From Straminergon stramineum (lineage: Eukaryota; Streptophyta; Bryopsida; Hypnales; Calliergonaceae), in the NCBI GenBank assembly GCA_963920665.1, contig OY987271.1, positions 9,985,350 through 10,049,349 of the forward strand: 64,000 nt of DNA, written 5' to 3'. Below, piece after piece: positions 1 through 16,290 of this stretch. Made by a program: the position numbers and the translations under genes. The notes under the pieces were generated by a model that did no database searches, was not told the DNA's origin, and was given only the letters and a program-made list of their open reading frames with translations. Position 1 is the stretch's first letter; every line of letters begins with the position of its first letter.

Positions 1-1084
1 CGAGCATGTCATTTGATGACATGAGGCGGAACTTTCATTGATGTCCAAGCACTCGGTGAGGCACTACTCCCACCGGTGCTAACCGCCCTTGAATGGGATC
101 CAACTCCCCACTAGGCCCAACCCAACTCATTTCGGGACTCACCAAACGGGACTCACACCATGGACTAGTGTGGAGTGGGACACCACCCAACCGGTATTAA
201 AGAGTGCACAAGCACTTCACGGTAACACACAAGTGGTGGTGAGGCTCCAGCACTAACCTCACCACCCGGGGCCACTTAGGCTCACCATGGCACCATCTAG
301 GAGGGAGGAGGGAGACCACCCCTCCTCATAGTACTCTCTACGGGATTCAACAGACCCCCCCCCCTCCATACTAGAGGTCACCGAGACCCCCAAAATGCAC
401 CCCATCTTGGAAGACCACCCATTTCCAAGTGGTATCCCCAAACCGGACCCTCAAAAGACTCCCGATCTTTCCATCGGGATAACTTTTAGCTATGAGCTTC
501 AAATCCCAAGTGCGAGCCCATTTTCGTGATCGAAATTTTTCGTAGATCACCGTGCACTATTCACTTTCCCCAATATGACAAGTTATGAGGAAGTTATGGC
601 CCTCCAAAGGTACGAGTCCCCCGGGAGATGTAGTTCTCCGGGACTCCACCCTCTTTGGATGCCCATAACTTTTAGCTCACAGCTCATCTTTTCATGAGCC
701 TTATCATTATAGAAAGATTTTCTCCTTATCTTTCTAATGATATGTGGCATGCCCTATTTGGCTCAAAGGAACCCTCCCAAACCTTGTTTCCCAAGTCTCT
801 ATGCCTCGGGACGCGATCGAGACACTGCCAACTTTGAGGAGCCATATCTTTTGACTCTCAACTCGGATTCTTGCGTTCTTTGGACCCATGGACGCGTCTT
901 CTCACAAGATTTCCAAGCATGTGCGACACGCCCCCAAATTCGTTCGGATTAGAGCGTTACATTGCTCTGATCGCTCGGGACCCCTAGTCCCCCTCACCTC
1001 ATCTCTTGCAAGGCTTGGGGAGTCACCCCCAATGTCCCCCTTGCTCACCAAGGTGGCCGGGTGCGCCTCTTGATGAGGGTCATG
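1..1084 (-). mobile_element. LTR-like retroelement fragment (copy 1, runs off the window edge)
   Basis: On the minus strand this block begins near 1084 with TGTCATGACC and reads toward base 1. It matches 48359-49455 in the opposite orientation over its whole length, with scattered substitutions and small indels. The plus-strand copy begins with TGTCACGACC. Starting with TG and lacking a long ORF are typical of a plant LTR, but I cannot see the other end or an internal region. The short ORFs here are not convincing genes. It could instead be the untranslated leader of the copia family found at 47742-53186. Confidence 0.6.
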
Positions 1085-1097
1085 ACAATACAAGTCC

Positions 1098-1570
1098 TCA
1101 AGAGGTGTAGTTCTTTGGAACTCGACCCTCTTTGGATGTCCATAACTTTTAGCTCATAGCTCATCTTTTCATGAGCCTTAGCATTCTAGAAATCTTGTCT
1201 CCTTATCTTTCCAATGATATGCAGCATGCCCTATTTGGCTCAAAGTATTCCTTCCAATCCTTGTCTCCCACATCCCCATGCCTTAGGATGCGGCTAGGAC
1301 ACTTCCAATTTTGAGGAGCCATAACTGTTGACTCACAACTCAGATTCTCAATTTTTTAAACCTATGAATGCGTCTTCTCACAAGCTTTCCAAGCATGTGT
1401 CACATGCCCTCCAGTTCATTCGGATCAGAGCATTGTAGCGCTCTAATTGCTTAGGAGTCCTAGTCCTACTCACCCTATCTCTTGCAAAGCTTGGGGAGCC
1501 ACTGCTAGTGTCCCCCTTGCTCACCAAGATGGCACAGGAAGGCCTCTTAATGAGGGTCGTAATAACCCCC
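1098..1570 (-). repeat. Second, partial and more diverged copy of the same LTR-like repeat
   Basis: Bases 1104-1570 resemble 616-1084 (same orientation, period about 486 bp). Shared stretches include a CTCTTTGGATG block, an ATAACTTTTAGCTCA block and CCCTATTTGGCTCAAAG. The copy ends at a C-rich run around 1566-1572, beyond which the AT-rich intergenic background starts. The two copies are therefore a tandem, partly duplicated fragment. Confidence 0.6.
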
Positions 1571-4500
1571 CCCTCCAAAATGAGTTGTAAACTACATTAC
1601 ACCACTTAACTTTGAAAATTTCCACAAGGTAGGGTTTAATTTTGAATTTGATGAAACTATTGCCATTAGATGTATAAAGTAGTCTATTTTCTAAAAATAA
1701 TTTTTATTTTAAAAAAATTCAGAATTTGAGAACGGGAAGCTCATAAAAGAGGATCTATGACTAGAAAAAGTCGCTCAAATCATTAGTTGGGTTAATTGAG
1801 CGCTTTTGTAGAAAGGTGATTATGGTAATTCTTTATTTTAGTGATACTATAAACTATTCTTTCTACATAGGAAGATGCATAACCCCTAAAGGACTAAGCA
1901 AGTGTTTGTTCATTTTACTGAAGAATCTCAAGTAGATTCCTACAAAGTCAATTTCATTAGAAGGGATTTGAGGGCACTAGAAGACTACTAGTTCCAATAA
2001 GCCCACCTTTGTTGGAGGTTATCATGGGAACAAAAATGTGGTTGGGACCCTGCCACATCAGATGAGGAAGTTGTTTTAGACAAATAGAGACATCAATGTA
2101 CACTAATTAAAAATGAATACCAATATAAAAAATCCATTAACAATCCATTGAGTCAGTTCCCTATCTGTCATTTTACCATCTACCATCAAGAAGTTTTTTG
2201 ATGGCAAGATGAGGGAACTAATTCAATGAAATTTTGAGAGAATGAGGGGGGAAGAAGCTATTTTACAGTGAAATGCATTGCCCATTATGAATCCTCAAAG
2301 GCTATGGGATAATTTGAAGATGAGAGCTTGACCACTCATTGTCAAAACACAGAAACTGTATTTGAAGTGGAATTTCAAACTTCAATTAGACATAGTACAA
2401 TAACTATTTTCAAAAGTCTTTGAAACAGTAAAAGTTGGGAAACCAATTTCATCTCCAAACATCCATTTGTGATTTTGAGCTTCCAAAAAATAGCTATGGA
2501 CAAAATTCAAAGAGGATGTTTCAAAATGTCCAAAACAAATTGTCCCTTCCAACCCCTCTCTAAATTTTGTCTAAAACTTTTTATTGGAGGCTCAAAAATC
2601 ACAAATAGGTTTTTTGAGATGAACTTAAATTAATTGAACAACTTTTCATTGTCCAAAGTTTTTTGAAAAGAATTATTCTACTATGTTGAAATGAGGTTTG
2701 AAATTCCACTTTGAACAAAAAATTTGCATTTGAGTTAACTATGAGCGGTTGAGATCCTACTAATCTTAATTCATATATCCCACATAGGTTGCTTTACCTA
2801 CTACTACTCCATTTGTATAAAATCTTGTCTTTTCCTCTCTTAACACTTACAATGGGAGGTACTTGAATCTATATTTCCTAGTTGTTGAAACTAGCTAATT
2901 TCTTAGAATGTAAAATTGATTTTGATAAGCAATATTTAAAAGTGCCAAAGTTTATTAAATTCGCGGTTTAGGGACAATGTGGCAATCATGGGTTATCATC
3001 CCACTAGTCATCAATGTTCTTATAATGCGCACTTGAGCTTTCTACAAAGAATCCAAAAAAGTAGGAACTTTTGAAATTTTTGAGGAAAGGATGGAAACAA
3101 GGCTCAAATAGCCCTCTAGAGGCTTCAAATCCCCTCTAAGGTGGTTGGATGTTCACAAAATTTTAGCACAAGGTGAATATAATTTTTTTTTGATCAAGTG
3201 ACCAAATCAAATGTTATAATGCCCAAAACTATTTGAGGAGCCCAACTAGCTTCAAGCAATGTGTACAAAATTCTTCTTCTACTTCTGAAATTTGGTAGGT
3301 AGATGACTAATATGATATTAGACGCAATTGTAAGAAAACCATGTGTAGTGCAAAAATCTCACTCTAATAAGAATCAAAGTTTTCTAACTCTTTTGGACAA
3401 GGTCTAAGAAAAAACTTTCACCCCTATCTTGGAACACTAAAATTTTATCCAAACAAAAGGTCATTTTGGGATAGAAGGAATACAAATTTGTATAGTTGTT
3501 GTATTTGTAAAATTTGTTGAATTTTTGTTTTCTAATTTTTTTCTCACTGTCCTAAAACGTGGAAATTTTAAACAATTTGTACCGAAAATATACCTTAGTC
3601 CTTCAAAGGTTAATCTATGGATCACTATGAAGTCTATTTTGGCAACTTCAAATTCCACACTTTCAATGAGAATTTGAACCATAGAATGATCAATTTGAGT
3701 CCAACTAACAAAGTTAAGTCCATCTTGTGTGGTGGCTACTTAATCTTGTAAGGATGGGCTTGTCTCTATGGAAATCATCCCTAAAGGTCATATTTGTTAA
3801 AATGAGATAATTTGTAGTCTCATATTATCTTTGACTTTATATTTAAATGATAAGAAGTATTTGATATTGAATTTTTTTGGTGAATTGAGACTTTAATAAG
3901 TTACCACATTAACAAACCTTTGATTTTGTAATGGATGATATATTCATAAATTTTTGATTAGTTAGAATAGAGGTCTCAAATAACAAGGATGAAGTCTCAA
4001 AATGTCCAATTGGTCTCAATTTAATGAATATGGCCATCTTTTTGATACAGTGTGAATCATCTACTTCAAGGAAAATCCAAAAGTACTCATTTGAGGTCAA
4101 ACTACTATGCAAGGCCCTCCCCTTTTTGCATGAAATTCCAAGGATGAACAATTGCACTTCTATCTTACATGAAAGTATTCTTTGTCATCCATCAAACATT
4201 TAGTATCCATGGTAAAATTATAGGGTTAAACTTGAAAGTTTGAAAAATTTCTTATATAGAAAATTATATTAAAAAATAGAACTTTCGATCCATGACCATA
4301 GTCTACTTGATTTCTAATTATAGAAAGATTCAGTTAATAGCTTCCTAATTTTCCACAACATTATGGTAGAACCACCCATTACCAACTAGGCCTCATGGCC
4401 AATCTATAGGTACACAAAAATTCAATAGAGAAGTGATTGATTTCTAATCATTAGGTCTTGGTTTCCAACCATCTTCTAACCATCAATGTCATGACACATG

Positions 4501-5303
4501 TGCTTGATTTTGAGAGCCAAGGTAATCTTTGAGTGAATAGTTATGGAAGACTATGTATTGGAGATGGATCCACATCAACTTTCAACTACTCAAATTCATA
4601 GAAATTTCAATTCGAGGCATAAAATTACCCAAAAAATTGCAATCCCCATGATTTCTTTGTACAAGGTAGAAAATTTACATTGCCTTTTACTACTCCAAAT
4701 CATGCACAAAGTACTTAAGTGGTTAGTAATGGATGGTTCTATCATATGTATACTCATGGAGAAAATTCTAGATCTTTTGAGCTTATTTTGTACTTGATAT
4801 GAGTTTTCTTCACTTTTTCTTTTAGAAAATCAAAGTAATTTCAAATTTTCTCAAAAGAAAACTTAAATTCTTATGACTTCTAGAAGACATGTGACTTCAT
4901 CTTTGAAAAGTAAATACAAAAAATTTAAAGAATAAATTGTCACAAAATGGGAACATATAGAGTGACTAGATTATGAAGTTCATATCTGGGGTCATACGCC
5001 AGTCCTTTCAGGGTTGAGCAACACAAACAAACAGATGGTAAGGGTCCCAATTAGCGAGTCAAGCGAATGAATTTTATTCTGTATGCAACCGTGGGAACTC
5101 ACCACCTACATATCCAACATGTTCTGACGAAGCATGAAAACTGTTAAATCAACTTCAAGTATTATATACCTGAAAAAATCTAAAATGTACTAAACTTAAA
5201 GAAGATATCTTTGAATCGACAGCTAACAAAGAAAACGACTACGACAAAATTGGATACTCCCGCCCACATGAAAAGGAAATCCAAATACAAGTAGGCAGCG
5301 CCT
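1571..5303. other. AT-rich intergenic DNA, no gene recognised
   Basis: No convincing coding region, RNA gene or repeat boundary was seen. ORFs are short and stop-rich. The last part (about 5000-5303) is probably the 3' UTR and terminator region of the AP-4 mu gene. A minus-strand AATAAA (complement of TTTATT at 5073-5078) lies about 230 bp beyond its stop codon. Confidence 0.5.
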
Positions 5304-8300
5304 TCATGTGCGAATCACGTAAGAGTTCGCAAGCGTCACATACCGGACCCACCTATGCGGATTATAAGATTTGGTTTTCTTAACAATCTGCAAATATTTC
5401 ACCTGCATTGACATCTCCACGAGATTTTAGGACCCCTCCGTAACTTGGCTGATATATAATAGACAAGTTGAGACAAAAATACTACTTATACTAGACATGT
5501 AGAGACAACAATACTATTTATATTAGACAAGTACAGGGCAGCCCAAAAAAGAAAGTACAGCTCTTCACACATCCCCAACAAAATTAAGCTATCCGATATC
5601 ATGTTGCGCAAGTGATCTCCCCCATTTTCAAACTACAAATTTTCTGCAGTATTGTGGGACATTTGTTTGGATGCAGAAACACACCTGGAGTCTCGAAGCA
5701 TTGAACATTGGGATTGTGAAAGTCATGCTAATTGGTCCAGCTTCCTTCTTAATATTAACTGCAATGATATCAGAACTCATAAATTCACGATAGAACAAAA
5801 TAACATTTAAATAAACTGTTAATAGGATTGTTCTACTTCTAATTAAGATGCACTAAGCTATTTGACAAACTTCTCATGTAGATAGCATTATTAACAAGTG
5901 GTGTAGCACACACCATTCCTTTCTTGTGACAGAGTCAGCTTGGCTGTCAGCACATGATCGGAGCCTCCGACAATCTGATCCATCGTCAACAAAGTTGCAA
6001 ACTCAGCTCAGGTGATGAAGATAGAAATAGACAGACAAGTCACTACAACATCTGAAATAATTACGTAAGACCCTCGACACTACTAAACATCTGAGGAGCT
6101 TCTGAGACGAGTCATGCGAAGTTGGTGCTTATCTTATCAAGCTAGGCACATATTGCACACTATCTATCATGTGACCTCTGGGTCAATGAGCGTGACGGAG
6201 TCGGAACTTGGAAGAATTTTTGGATTCGCAGAATGTGTTTACCTTTCGACAACACCATTCAATAACTTTCGTAGATTCTTTGAAGTCCGTGGTCTGACCA
6301 ACAGCCCCTTCCTCCTGTACAAAGTTAACTCTACCACACCCATACGGAACCAATTAAGTCTCAGAAAACGATCCAAGACACATGACTTCATGATACTACA
6401 CTTGACAAACTACAAAAATCTCAAGAAAATCTCGTCATCAACAATGATTTTGATTTAAGAAACTCTCTAGCTACATTGATATGCTGATGCTAATGTTTTC
6501 CAATGAAGTTAAGCGGTGAACTTGAACTTTCCCAGACTTTTACGGTTGTCATACCTCATGGTGGTCTTTGGCAAAGGCACCCGCAAGGTTACCATATTTG
6601 CTGTAATATTAGATGCAAAGTCTGCCCGAACTTTCAAACGCACCTCAGCCTGCAGATTTCAGACCACTGTGAGTATCCAATATAATATTGAAAAACAAAA
6701 TTTATCTCCTCATACTCTTGAGAAAAAGAAGAAGCAAAAACTTCACTACAGCTAAAATTTTGAACCACGAATATAATTGCAATAGTGGACTCCAAACTAT
6801 AGCCTGATACATCAAAATTACTAAAATTCAGAAAAATAAAAAGTACAAACCCCGAAACAGGATCTAAGCCAAAGAATACCTTGAATGGACCCTTTTCTTC
6901 AATCACAGGATACACCTTGAATGGAGGTTTAAACTCTTGCATGATTCGATAGTTCATTATTGGAAATTCACCATCAGATGGCACCTGTAACCAATCAACA
7001 GCTGAGATCATGAGCCAAGTAGAAAAAAGACAAAGCATAAGAAGCATTCTAATCATTAAATTTTTTGGAAATAGAGATGTGAAAATTGGTGAACTCAAAA
7101 ACAAACAAATAGTATATTCTAGGCACCACAGGACTCACCAAAGTAAGAGCACGCTCTGTTTCAAAGTCATCAAGTCGCACAGATTCATGAAAGTTGCAGT
7201 CATCCAGAACCACAAGACCCACTCCAGTTCCAGCACTATAATCTGGAGCTGCGTAAAATAAGCAAGAAATAAATCAGATTAGCACCATGCAACCAGATAC
7301 AGACAAAAAGTTTTGAGTATATTGAAATGATAGAACTGGCAAATTTCCATACAATTCTCCGAGATCAAGTAGCACAGATAGCAAATTGCAGGACATTGTA
7401 ATAGATTAAGTTATCAGAGGAAATTTCAAGTAGCACCAGAATTGCTGTACGAGGTGAAAAAGAATTGCTTAACATGAGAAATACAGAACTAACCAAAGCT
7501 GTTACTGCTGGAGCTACGCACCCCAACGGCAAGGTCTTCATTCAATCCAACTTTGATTTCCGGATTTCCTGTCAAATAACTTTTCATTTGGATAGTTCCA
7601 TCTATCTCAGATGTCAAGACATAGCCCTGCGCCAAAACAATGTCACTTTCAGGTTCCGTACAGAACGGATCTATGATCAACACATCTAGGTTTCAACAGA
7701 CTTAAACCCACACCTCATCAACATAAATTATAGGACCTTCAGCTGCATCTAAACAAACTCAGCATTTTCTACGGTCTGCAGATAAACCAGAAGAATTTCT
7801 AGAAGTAAGAGGAGGTACAAACATATCCTGTGAAACTTCCAAAACTGAAACCAGTAATGACTTCTGATGGCGATATAATGCGACAAAACAGATTGTGAGT
7901 CTTTCCATGAAACAGCCAGAAGCACTCCTTAAGAGTGCACTGAAAAGGGTAAATATGACAACACAGGAAGGAGAATACGCAACACTTACGCTCGCATTGA
8001 AGGTGACACTGATCTTTTCAATTATGTCAACAAAAACTTCCTCTCGTTTTTTTCCCGATGAATCGTTGGCAACCACAGACTTGGTCACTGCCAGACCAGG
8101 CAAACGCTTCGACCCTTGCTGCCACAACAACACAAGAAAAACTCATAATGCAACATTGAAGCCATACTGAAAGATCCTCATAAAAATTGCTCTCAATCAA
8201 AAAGAGCCCACAACTGACTTTGACAAGCTTTAGGTTTTACATATATGTCTGAAGAAATTAATTTTAAGCAGAATTATAGTTTACTTCTATATAAAATTGG

Positions 8301-10643
8301 AAGTGACTATAATCCAGAACAAAATTAAGATAATGGAAAAAAACTTACAATGAACACAGCAGCTGGGCCAAGTGACGGAATACGTGCTGCATCTACTACG
8401 ACAGGCTCATTAAAAACAAATGACTTGAGACCTTCTGTCGATGTGGTTTGAGGAAAGCCAAAATCCTGCCCATAAAAGCATGTAACGAATCCCAAATCAG
8501 GTTAAGCTGATCATAAATTTAAACAATTGAGTTACCTTGCAGGAGGGTCACTTTTAGGCAAAACTTACCGGAAACTGCCTCCGAACGGGTCTAAATTGAG
8601 AATTTCACAGTTTACAATAGCAGCAAAGACTGCAGGAGCGTACGTGACCTTCACAGAATTAATTATTTCAATAGAGGTATGTTGAATCCAACACAAACAT
8701 GCTATAAATGTAAATTTGAAACTTCACCGAAATGAAGATTTTCAAATTTCAAACCAAAGATACCAATTAGCATTTTGGAAATCACAACATCCAATTTGCA
8801 ATCTAATTTTAAATTTCCCGTTTTAAAGTTTCGAAGTGATTAACAAATATAAATTGAAGCAACAATAGATCGAACCATATGGATCTGATCTAGGAGTTGT
8901 AATGAACAAAATTGTAGGAGCATTATCTTATACTTTTCCGTGTGATTAAGAACAGTTCTACACATATCTGCAGAGCTGGAATATGCAGAGAAGAGTAGGG
9001 GTTAAAATGCAAGGCAATAAAATACAGATATAAATAGCGGCTTACAATCATCTCGTCCAGCAGTTCGTAAACCAGAACAAAATTCTTCCGTAAAGAATCT
9101 TCATTTAGGACTCCAAGGTAGTCTTTGATCACACGGGCTATTCGATGCAGGAGCTCCAAAACTAACGCTGGTGATGGATTTACTCGGCTAGTTGCTACGA
9201 AGAGCAATCCTGAGTGCTTCACATGTAGGTAATTTACCCCGTCCACATTCTACAACACAGGAAAAAACAAGACTGATCAACTGTTCCTCATACCAGATAA
9301 AGCAGGTTCTTTACTTACATTTCACAAAATTTCAGAACTTTTTGTCTTACAAAGATAATTGTAAACATTCTAACAAAGACTCTCCTAACGTACTTAAGAT
9401 GCCAAGTCTTCACCACGTGCATAAGGCGATAGCAGAGAGACAAACAGGCTTATGGGAAAAAGTGGAATGTGAGGGTCAAAATAACTGGTCACAACTATGA
9501 CACACATAGATACCACCAAATGTCAGACATTTAGATAAGTAAGCCATACATTTTGATGAAATTGATGACCAAGAGCAGCTTTCAGACGGAACTTTGTAGT
9601 GGGACACTAAGATAGCAGTGCCCTGTCCATGCAATCATCAAATAAAATTATTTTTAAAAGGGACAGGAATACCTACAAACACAGGGGGGGCCTCCTCGCC
9701 TTCTTCCCCTTTCCAGAACTTTACTTTGCGAAAGAAAATCTCAGCACTGCTTTTAGATACGTCTCCTCTGTCTGCAAATATCGATTAACAAAGAGCTTCA
9801 GTGCTTCAAGAGCTACTTAGAGTGATAACGTTCACCGGCAGAAATTAGAAGCCTACTACCGTATGGTAAATCGGCATTCTGTATGCCAAAGGAAATTCCC
9901 CTACCCTTTAGATAAATACTCATAAGAAACAAACAGTAATTACAATTAATCTTACAACATATTTTTGGAAATACATAACACCTTCCAGCCATTATCGATA
10001 GCCAGCACAGCTCTGAAATCCTAACAATGTGTTCCACATAACCGTGCACAATGCCGTACAGGTTCCGAACGCCAAATTCAACAATTTGAACCAAATCCAG
10101 AATCAATCCACTTCACTGAAGACATATCCGTAACCATTAAAATACGATTGAGCGCAAGATTTCAATGTCAACCATGAGATCGTGGTGAATGTACACAAAT
10201 AAGAGGCAGAGTGGACACTGCGTCTTCCACCACAGCCATTTACTACGCAATAGCATGCAGGATCGGTTAAAAATCCGTAGAACTAGTTTGACCTAAACGC
10301 AAACAAATAAGCACCACAGAGAACGAGCTCTCAATCTCTCCACAGATTTCAGCACCCAGGGTGTTCTAGCATGACCGACCAACTAGAACATCCGATCTGA
10401 ATCTCTACATATATTTTGCTAGGTCTCCTCAACATCAAACCTAAAAGAGCTTAATTACGTTAACCAAGCAACAGTATCCATGTCCAATTTGCCTCCCTGG
10501 GCAATCATCTAGCTTCAGCAGCCCTTAATTAGTGCCGTAAACCGCATCGGAGAACGCAGAATAGGGTTAGTGCAGCCAAACTCACAATCGCGGAAGACGA
10601 TGTTGTCTCCGCGCAAGGAGAGCACGAAGAACTGTGCGATCAT
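5304..10643 (-). CDS. AP4M: AP-4 complex subunit mu (medium adaptin), 13 exons
   Basis: Medium subunit of the AP-4 clathrin-independent adaptor, which sorts cargo at the trans-Golgi network. Exons read by eye (minus strand): 10586-10643, 9677-9771, 9046-9249, 8349-8465, 7990-8118, 7494-7626, 7139-7248, 6880-6984, 6555-6649, 6243-6330, 5914-5974, 5685-5758, 5304-5402. All have GT-AG introns and phases that join, giving about 455 aa, close to the usual plant length. Recognisable family blocks in order: MIAQFFVLSLRGDNIVFRD at the N-terminus; ARVIKDYLGVLNEDSLRKNF and KKREEVFVDIIEKISVTF in the longin and linker part; TSEIDGTIQMKSYLTGNPEI and NYRIMQEFKPPF in the mu-homology domain; C-terminal HRWVRYVTLANSYV. 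The start is the first ATG of the conserved N-terminus and the stop is TGA at 5304-5306. For exon 10 I chose the acceptor at 6331, because the alternative 16 bp downstream breaks the frame. The gene looks intact. Confidence 0.93.
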
Positions 10644-10977
10644 GGTGGCTGGCAAATTCGCCAATCGAGCGACTTCGATGTTATCAGTATCTAAGAGCTG
10701 CAGATCCAGAAACCGCAGAGCTCAACAACGCAAAACAGGCAAATCCTCGTCACTCAGTGGCATCGGAACCCGGAAAGTTAGCGCTGAAGAAGGCCTCGCT
10801 TCTCGATCTGCTTGCCCTAAGAAGAGGGTATTGGCGTAATGCTCTCAAGCTGGGAAGGGAGGGAGAGAGACTGTGCCGGGCCAGCCTCGGTTCTAGACGC
10901 CCCCGCAGGGGAGGACAGGCCCCTGCCCGGCACAGCAGCCCTGGCCGAAGTTTTTGAGCCCCCTGCCCGTCTCCTTG

Positions 10978-11004
10978 CCAAATGGTTTTGGGGAAACCAT
11001 TTGG
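10978..11004. repeat. Perfect inverted repeat upstream of the AP-4 mu gene
   Basis: Arms CCAAATGGTTT (10978-10988) and AAACCATTTGG (10994-11004) flank a 5-base loop. It sits at the edge of a short GC-rich patch (about 10840-10975), about 335 bp upstream of the AP-4 mu start codon. It could form a hairpin or be a footprint of a small element. No function can be assigned. Confidence 0.6.
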
Positions 11005-14000
11005 TAAGGTTGATGCTCACCATATTTAACCATGGAGCGTTGAAATTTTTTTTTTGAAAATTTGCACATTTTTACATATTTTTATATTTTCTTGATGTGT
11101 ATTGCTTATTTCCTTGAATTTAATCAAATTGGTCATAAAGTAAGGTTGTTATTTTACAGGTTTAGGATTTTACTATGGATAAATGAAAAGTTATTTGAGC
11201 AAAATATACACTATAGTTATCATCCAAAATATGGACTTTGGAGCTTTTAATGGTGATTTTGACATGCTTTGAAATTGGTTCCACAATTACGAGTAATTTT
11301 TTCCTAAATGAGACCTTACACATCATTTCTATTCATGGTACATAACATAGTATCATTTCATAAAAACCTAAAAATTCTTATAAGCAAATATTTTTTTTGC
11401 AAAAATAAGTTGAATACAAAACCCAATGAGTAATTAGGCATTGACATATGATATTTGTGGCTAGGTTCTATTTTCTCTTTCAAACTCATGTATTTTTTTT
11501 TTTTTTTTAAGGTTCCTAAGGTTTAGAGTTGCACTTTCAAATTGGTGAGATTGATATCTCAAGGTTAAAGTTGATGAAATTAACCTCTCAATGTGAGTTG
11601 GTACATTTAGGGTTAATAACTTTTTTTTGTTCTTGACCTTGTAGGGGCCCTTGTAGGTTGTTTGAACTTCTTCGTAGTTAAAACTCCTTGGGTGTTTGAA
11701 TTCTTTGAAGTTTGGAATTGGTTCAGTCCTTCATTGTTGGAGATTTTGGATTTAGGACTTATCCTTGGGTGCTTCAATTTTTGAGTTCTAGAATTATTTA
11801 GGTGCTTGAAACCTTGAGGGTTAGAACTTGTTAGGTGCTTACTTTTCTTTTATTCTTGAGCTTTGTTAGGTAGAGGTTGAAGGTAGGTTTTGTTCTTTTT
11901 CCATACACCTTGAAAGACATCCTTATATCTTCATTATTGGGGATTTGGGGTTTAGGAATTCTTCCCCCCCCCCCCCCCCCCTCTTTACATATATTACCAC
12001 GTCATAATTTACCTAAAATTCATTAGCCTTCATTCCCACTATCTTTTTTTCATGCATCCTATTCATTACATTGAGCCTCCACCTATCCACTTAGCTATTG
12101 ATGATGTAATGTAGGGTGTGGAATATCATATTAAAGTATAGACAAAAATAAAGATACTAAATTCTAGGGTGATTATTTCTTTTATCCTTCGAATTTTGAA
12201 GATTTTTTGAATGTCATAGGATTAGATAAAATTCTTCACGGTGCTCATCCAATCAATGACTTTGCTTGCCTTACAACATTTGAAGAGACATACTTCCATC
12301 TTTTAAATTACAAATCCAAATTTAATCCTTAAAGAAAATTTCATTTTGGGGCTTGGTCAAACTTCATTAGATTTCTATACTAAAATATACATTTCAAATT
12401 TTTGTTACTTTCAAAATGTAGTAATATATGTCTAAAATTTAATCTCATTGATTATTAATAAAAACAACGATGCTAGTGTGTGAGCATGAAAATGCAAGCA
12501 TGTGAGCATTGGGTATATGAATAAATAGCTTTCCTACAACTATTGAAGGTGCTTATAATATAAACACCTATAATTTAGGTATCTATAATGTAGTTACACT
12601 ATAATCATAGAAAGATTCTATAATATATAGACACCCATAACATAGATGTATAGTCTTTGGGGCTTACAAGTTCACACTTTTAGGCTCACATAATAGCAAC
12701 CTTCATAATTAAAAACACCAAATTGAATTTTATATGATTTTATAAAAAAAAATTCTTGATAAAAATCATAGAAATAACAAAAGTTACTAATGAAATTCTT
12801 AATAAAAATGGAAATAATATTGACAAACATCATGGAGTAATTGTTATACTCCTGGGACTCATACCAAGAGACATTTGATAGAAAAAGTTCAAAAATGGTG
12901 TATTATGAACTTTCAACACTACAATTTTACTTAAAAGACTCCTTATAGGTCATTATTTAAAAGTCTATACTACTAGGACTATACTTGAAACACCCCTTTC
13001 TCTTCTAGTGCAAGATGCTATCTTCAAAGTGTCACAAAAACTACAATTTACAATTTTAACAATTTTGAAAAAAAAAATATCTAGTAAAATAAAAAAAATA
13101 GATTATTGGAGCTACATTTTCTAAGTTAAGCTGAAAAGCATTTAAAATTAAAAACTATGTGAAAATTCAGGTTTTGACTATCAAAAATGCCCGAGAGACT
13201 TGCAATGTCCTTTAAAGATGATGAAAGGAAGCAAGAGACGGGTGGCAAGGAAGAACCCAACTTCACAAGTTAAGGAATTCCATTCTATGTAGATAAGCCT
13301 TCCTTCCCTTCTTTTAAAGATGTCATCATAGAAGTTTTTTCCGAACTGTGCTTACTTTATACTTGTAAGTATAAAGCTACTGTTTGTGCAATGTGGTCTT
13401 GTCCCTACATTCAATCCAATCCATAAAGTTGTTGCTAGTTTCTATCCCCTAAAAATGTGAAATTGATAAACTCTAGGAGAGGAATCGATTCAACTACTTT
13501 GAATGATTCAACACAAACAAATTCCATCAATTGACCAACGGCACACAATAGAGCAAGAAATGCATATGGATGGTAGTGGCAGACACTTGCCACTACAGCC
13601 ACAAGTGCCCAAGAAATTTGAAATTTCTGGAGTTCATACATTAGAGTAAGAACCGTATCCTCAACTTCTGTAGAGAATGCCACGAATCATGACAAAGATG
13701 TCAGGATGCTCACTTGAAGGATGACTAGATGCCACTCCAGATGTAATATGTCACAGATCTTCTTAAAAAAAGAAGGTTCAGAACTAATCGGGGCAGAGCA
13801 CATTGCCATATGGGTGGAAAAAAGATGATGGTTTCAAAGAACATAAAACGCCCTAAGACAACAGAAACAAACGGGATACAAAGTCTCAGTTTCGCATGTA
13901 CATAAACATTCTCTTGAAAATCTCTCTCGCCAATCTCAATCCACCAATCTCTGTAACGATTACGAAGTTCAGAAAACACACGGCGACTTCTCACAGAAAA

Positions 14001-14429
14001 AACACTAAGCAAACAGAAGAATCTACAAAATAATAAGCCTGATAATTACGATCCCGCAAAATCTAATAGCTCAAAGAGCAGAAACCATGTAAGCCATTAA
14101 CGTTACCTATACTACAATATCCAACCATCTCGGAATGTAAAAAACTAAAACAATTCATAGCTCCACATATAAACGGTAATTTACAATCGAAAAATAAACG
14201 AGAAAACAAAGTTCATAGCCCCCAACTCCGCAAAACTCCTTCCGTTCATGTTAATTTTCCACGTAAACCGTCTACAATCCCATAACTGCGAGTGAAACGA
14301 TGGAATCCGAATAATTCCCAATAACCAACACAGACTAATAAACGACAAAAACACACCTCAACAAATACTATTGATGTAACACAAAAAAAAAGCCAACCCG
14401 AAAGTGTCCTCTACGCAAGTCAGAGAATA
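11005..14429. other. AT-rich intergenic DNA, no gene recognised
   Basis: Contains homopolymer runs (T run near 11491-11508, C run near 11966-11981) and no ORF with a recognisable family. Minus-strand ORFs at 13435-13683 and 13725-14012 are short and unrecognised. The last few hundred bases would be downstream of RPS3 copy A. Confidence 0.45.
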
Positions 14430-14682
14430 TTGAAATTGAACGATCGTATACTGAAATGCGTAAGAAACAAAAAAAAGTCCACATGCAATGCAATCTGCCG
14501 ACTCAAACAGTGACTTCAAATCCTCGTACTGCCTCCGAGCCACTACTCAAAAGATCTCGGTCTCAAAAACCAATGCCCTCTCGTAGAGTCAGGCTTGCTC
14601 GCACACTGGATCAATATTCCAGACGTTACATACAGGATTCGGAACCCATATTGGGACTTGACATTAAACTCAACGCCCTGAT

Positions 14683-16290
<1,608 letters not shown>

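Noticed and set aside
6314..6555. A micro-exon between AP-4 mu exons 9 and 10
   Set aside because: Moving the exon 10 acceptor 16 bp upstream to 6331 restores the phase and the expected residues, so no extra exon is needed.
10570..11057. Overlapping ORFs on both strands upstream of AP-4 mu (10570-10839, 10634-10957, 10817-11023, 10839-11057)
   Set aside because: They fall in a GC-rich stretch and in antisense to exon 1. No family recognised, and compositional openness is a sufficient explanation.
14358..14543. Minus-strand ORF downstream of RPS3 copy A, also in copy B at 61681-61911
   Set aside because: The shared part is 3' flank of the duplicated block and the rest diverges completely. 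No coding signal beyond the duplication.
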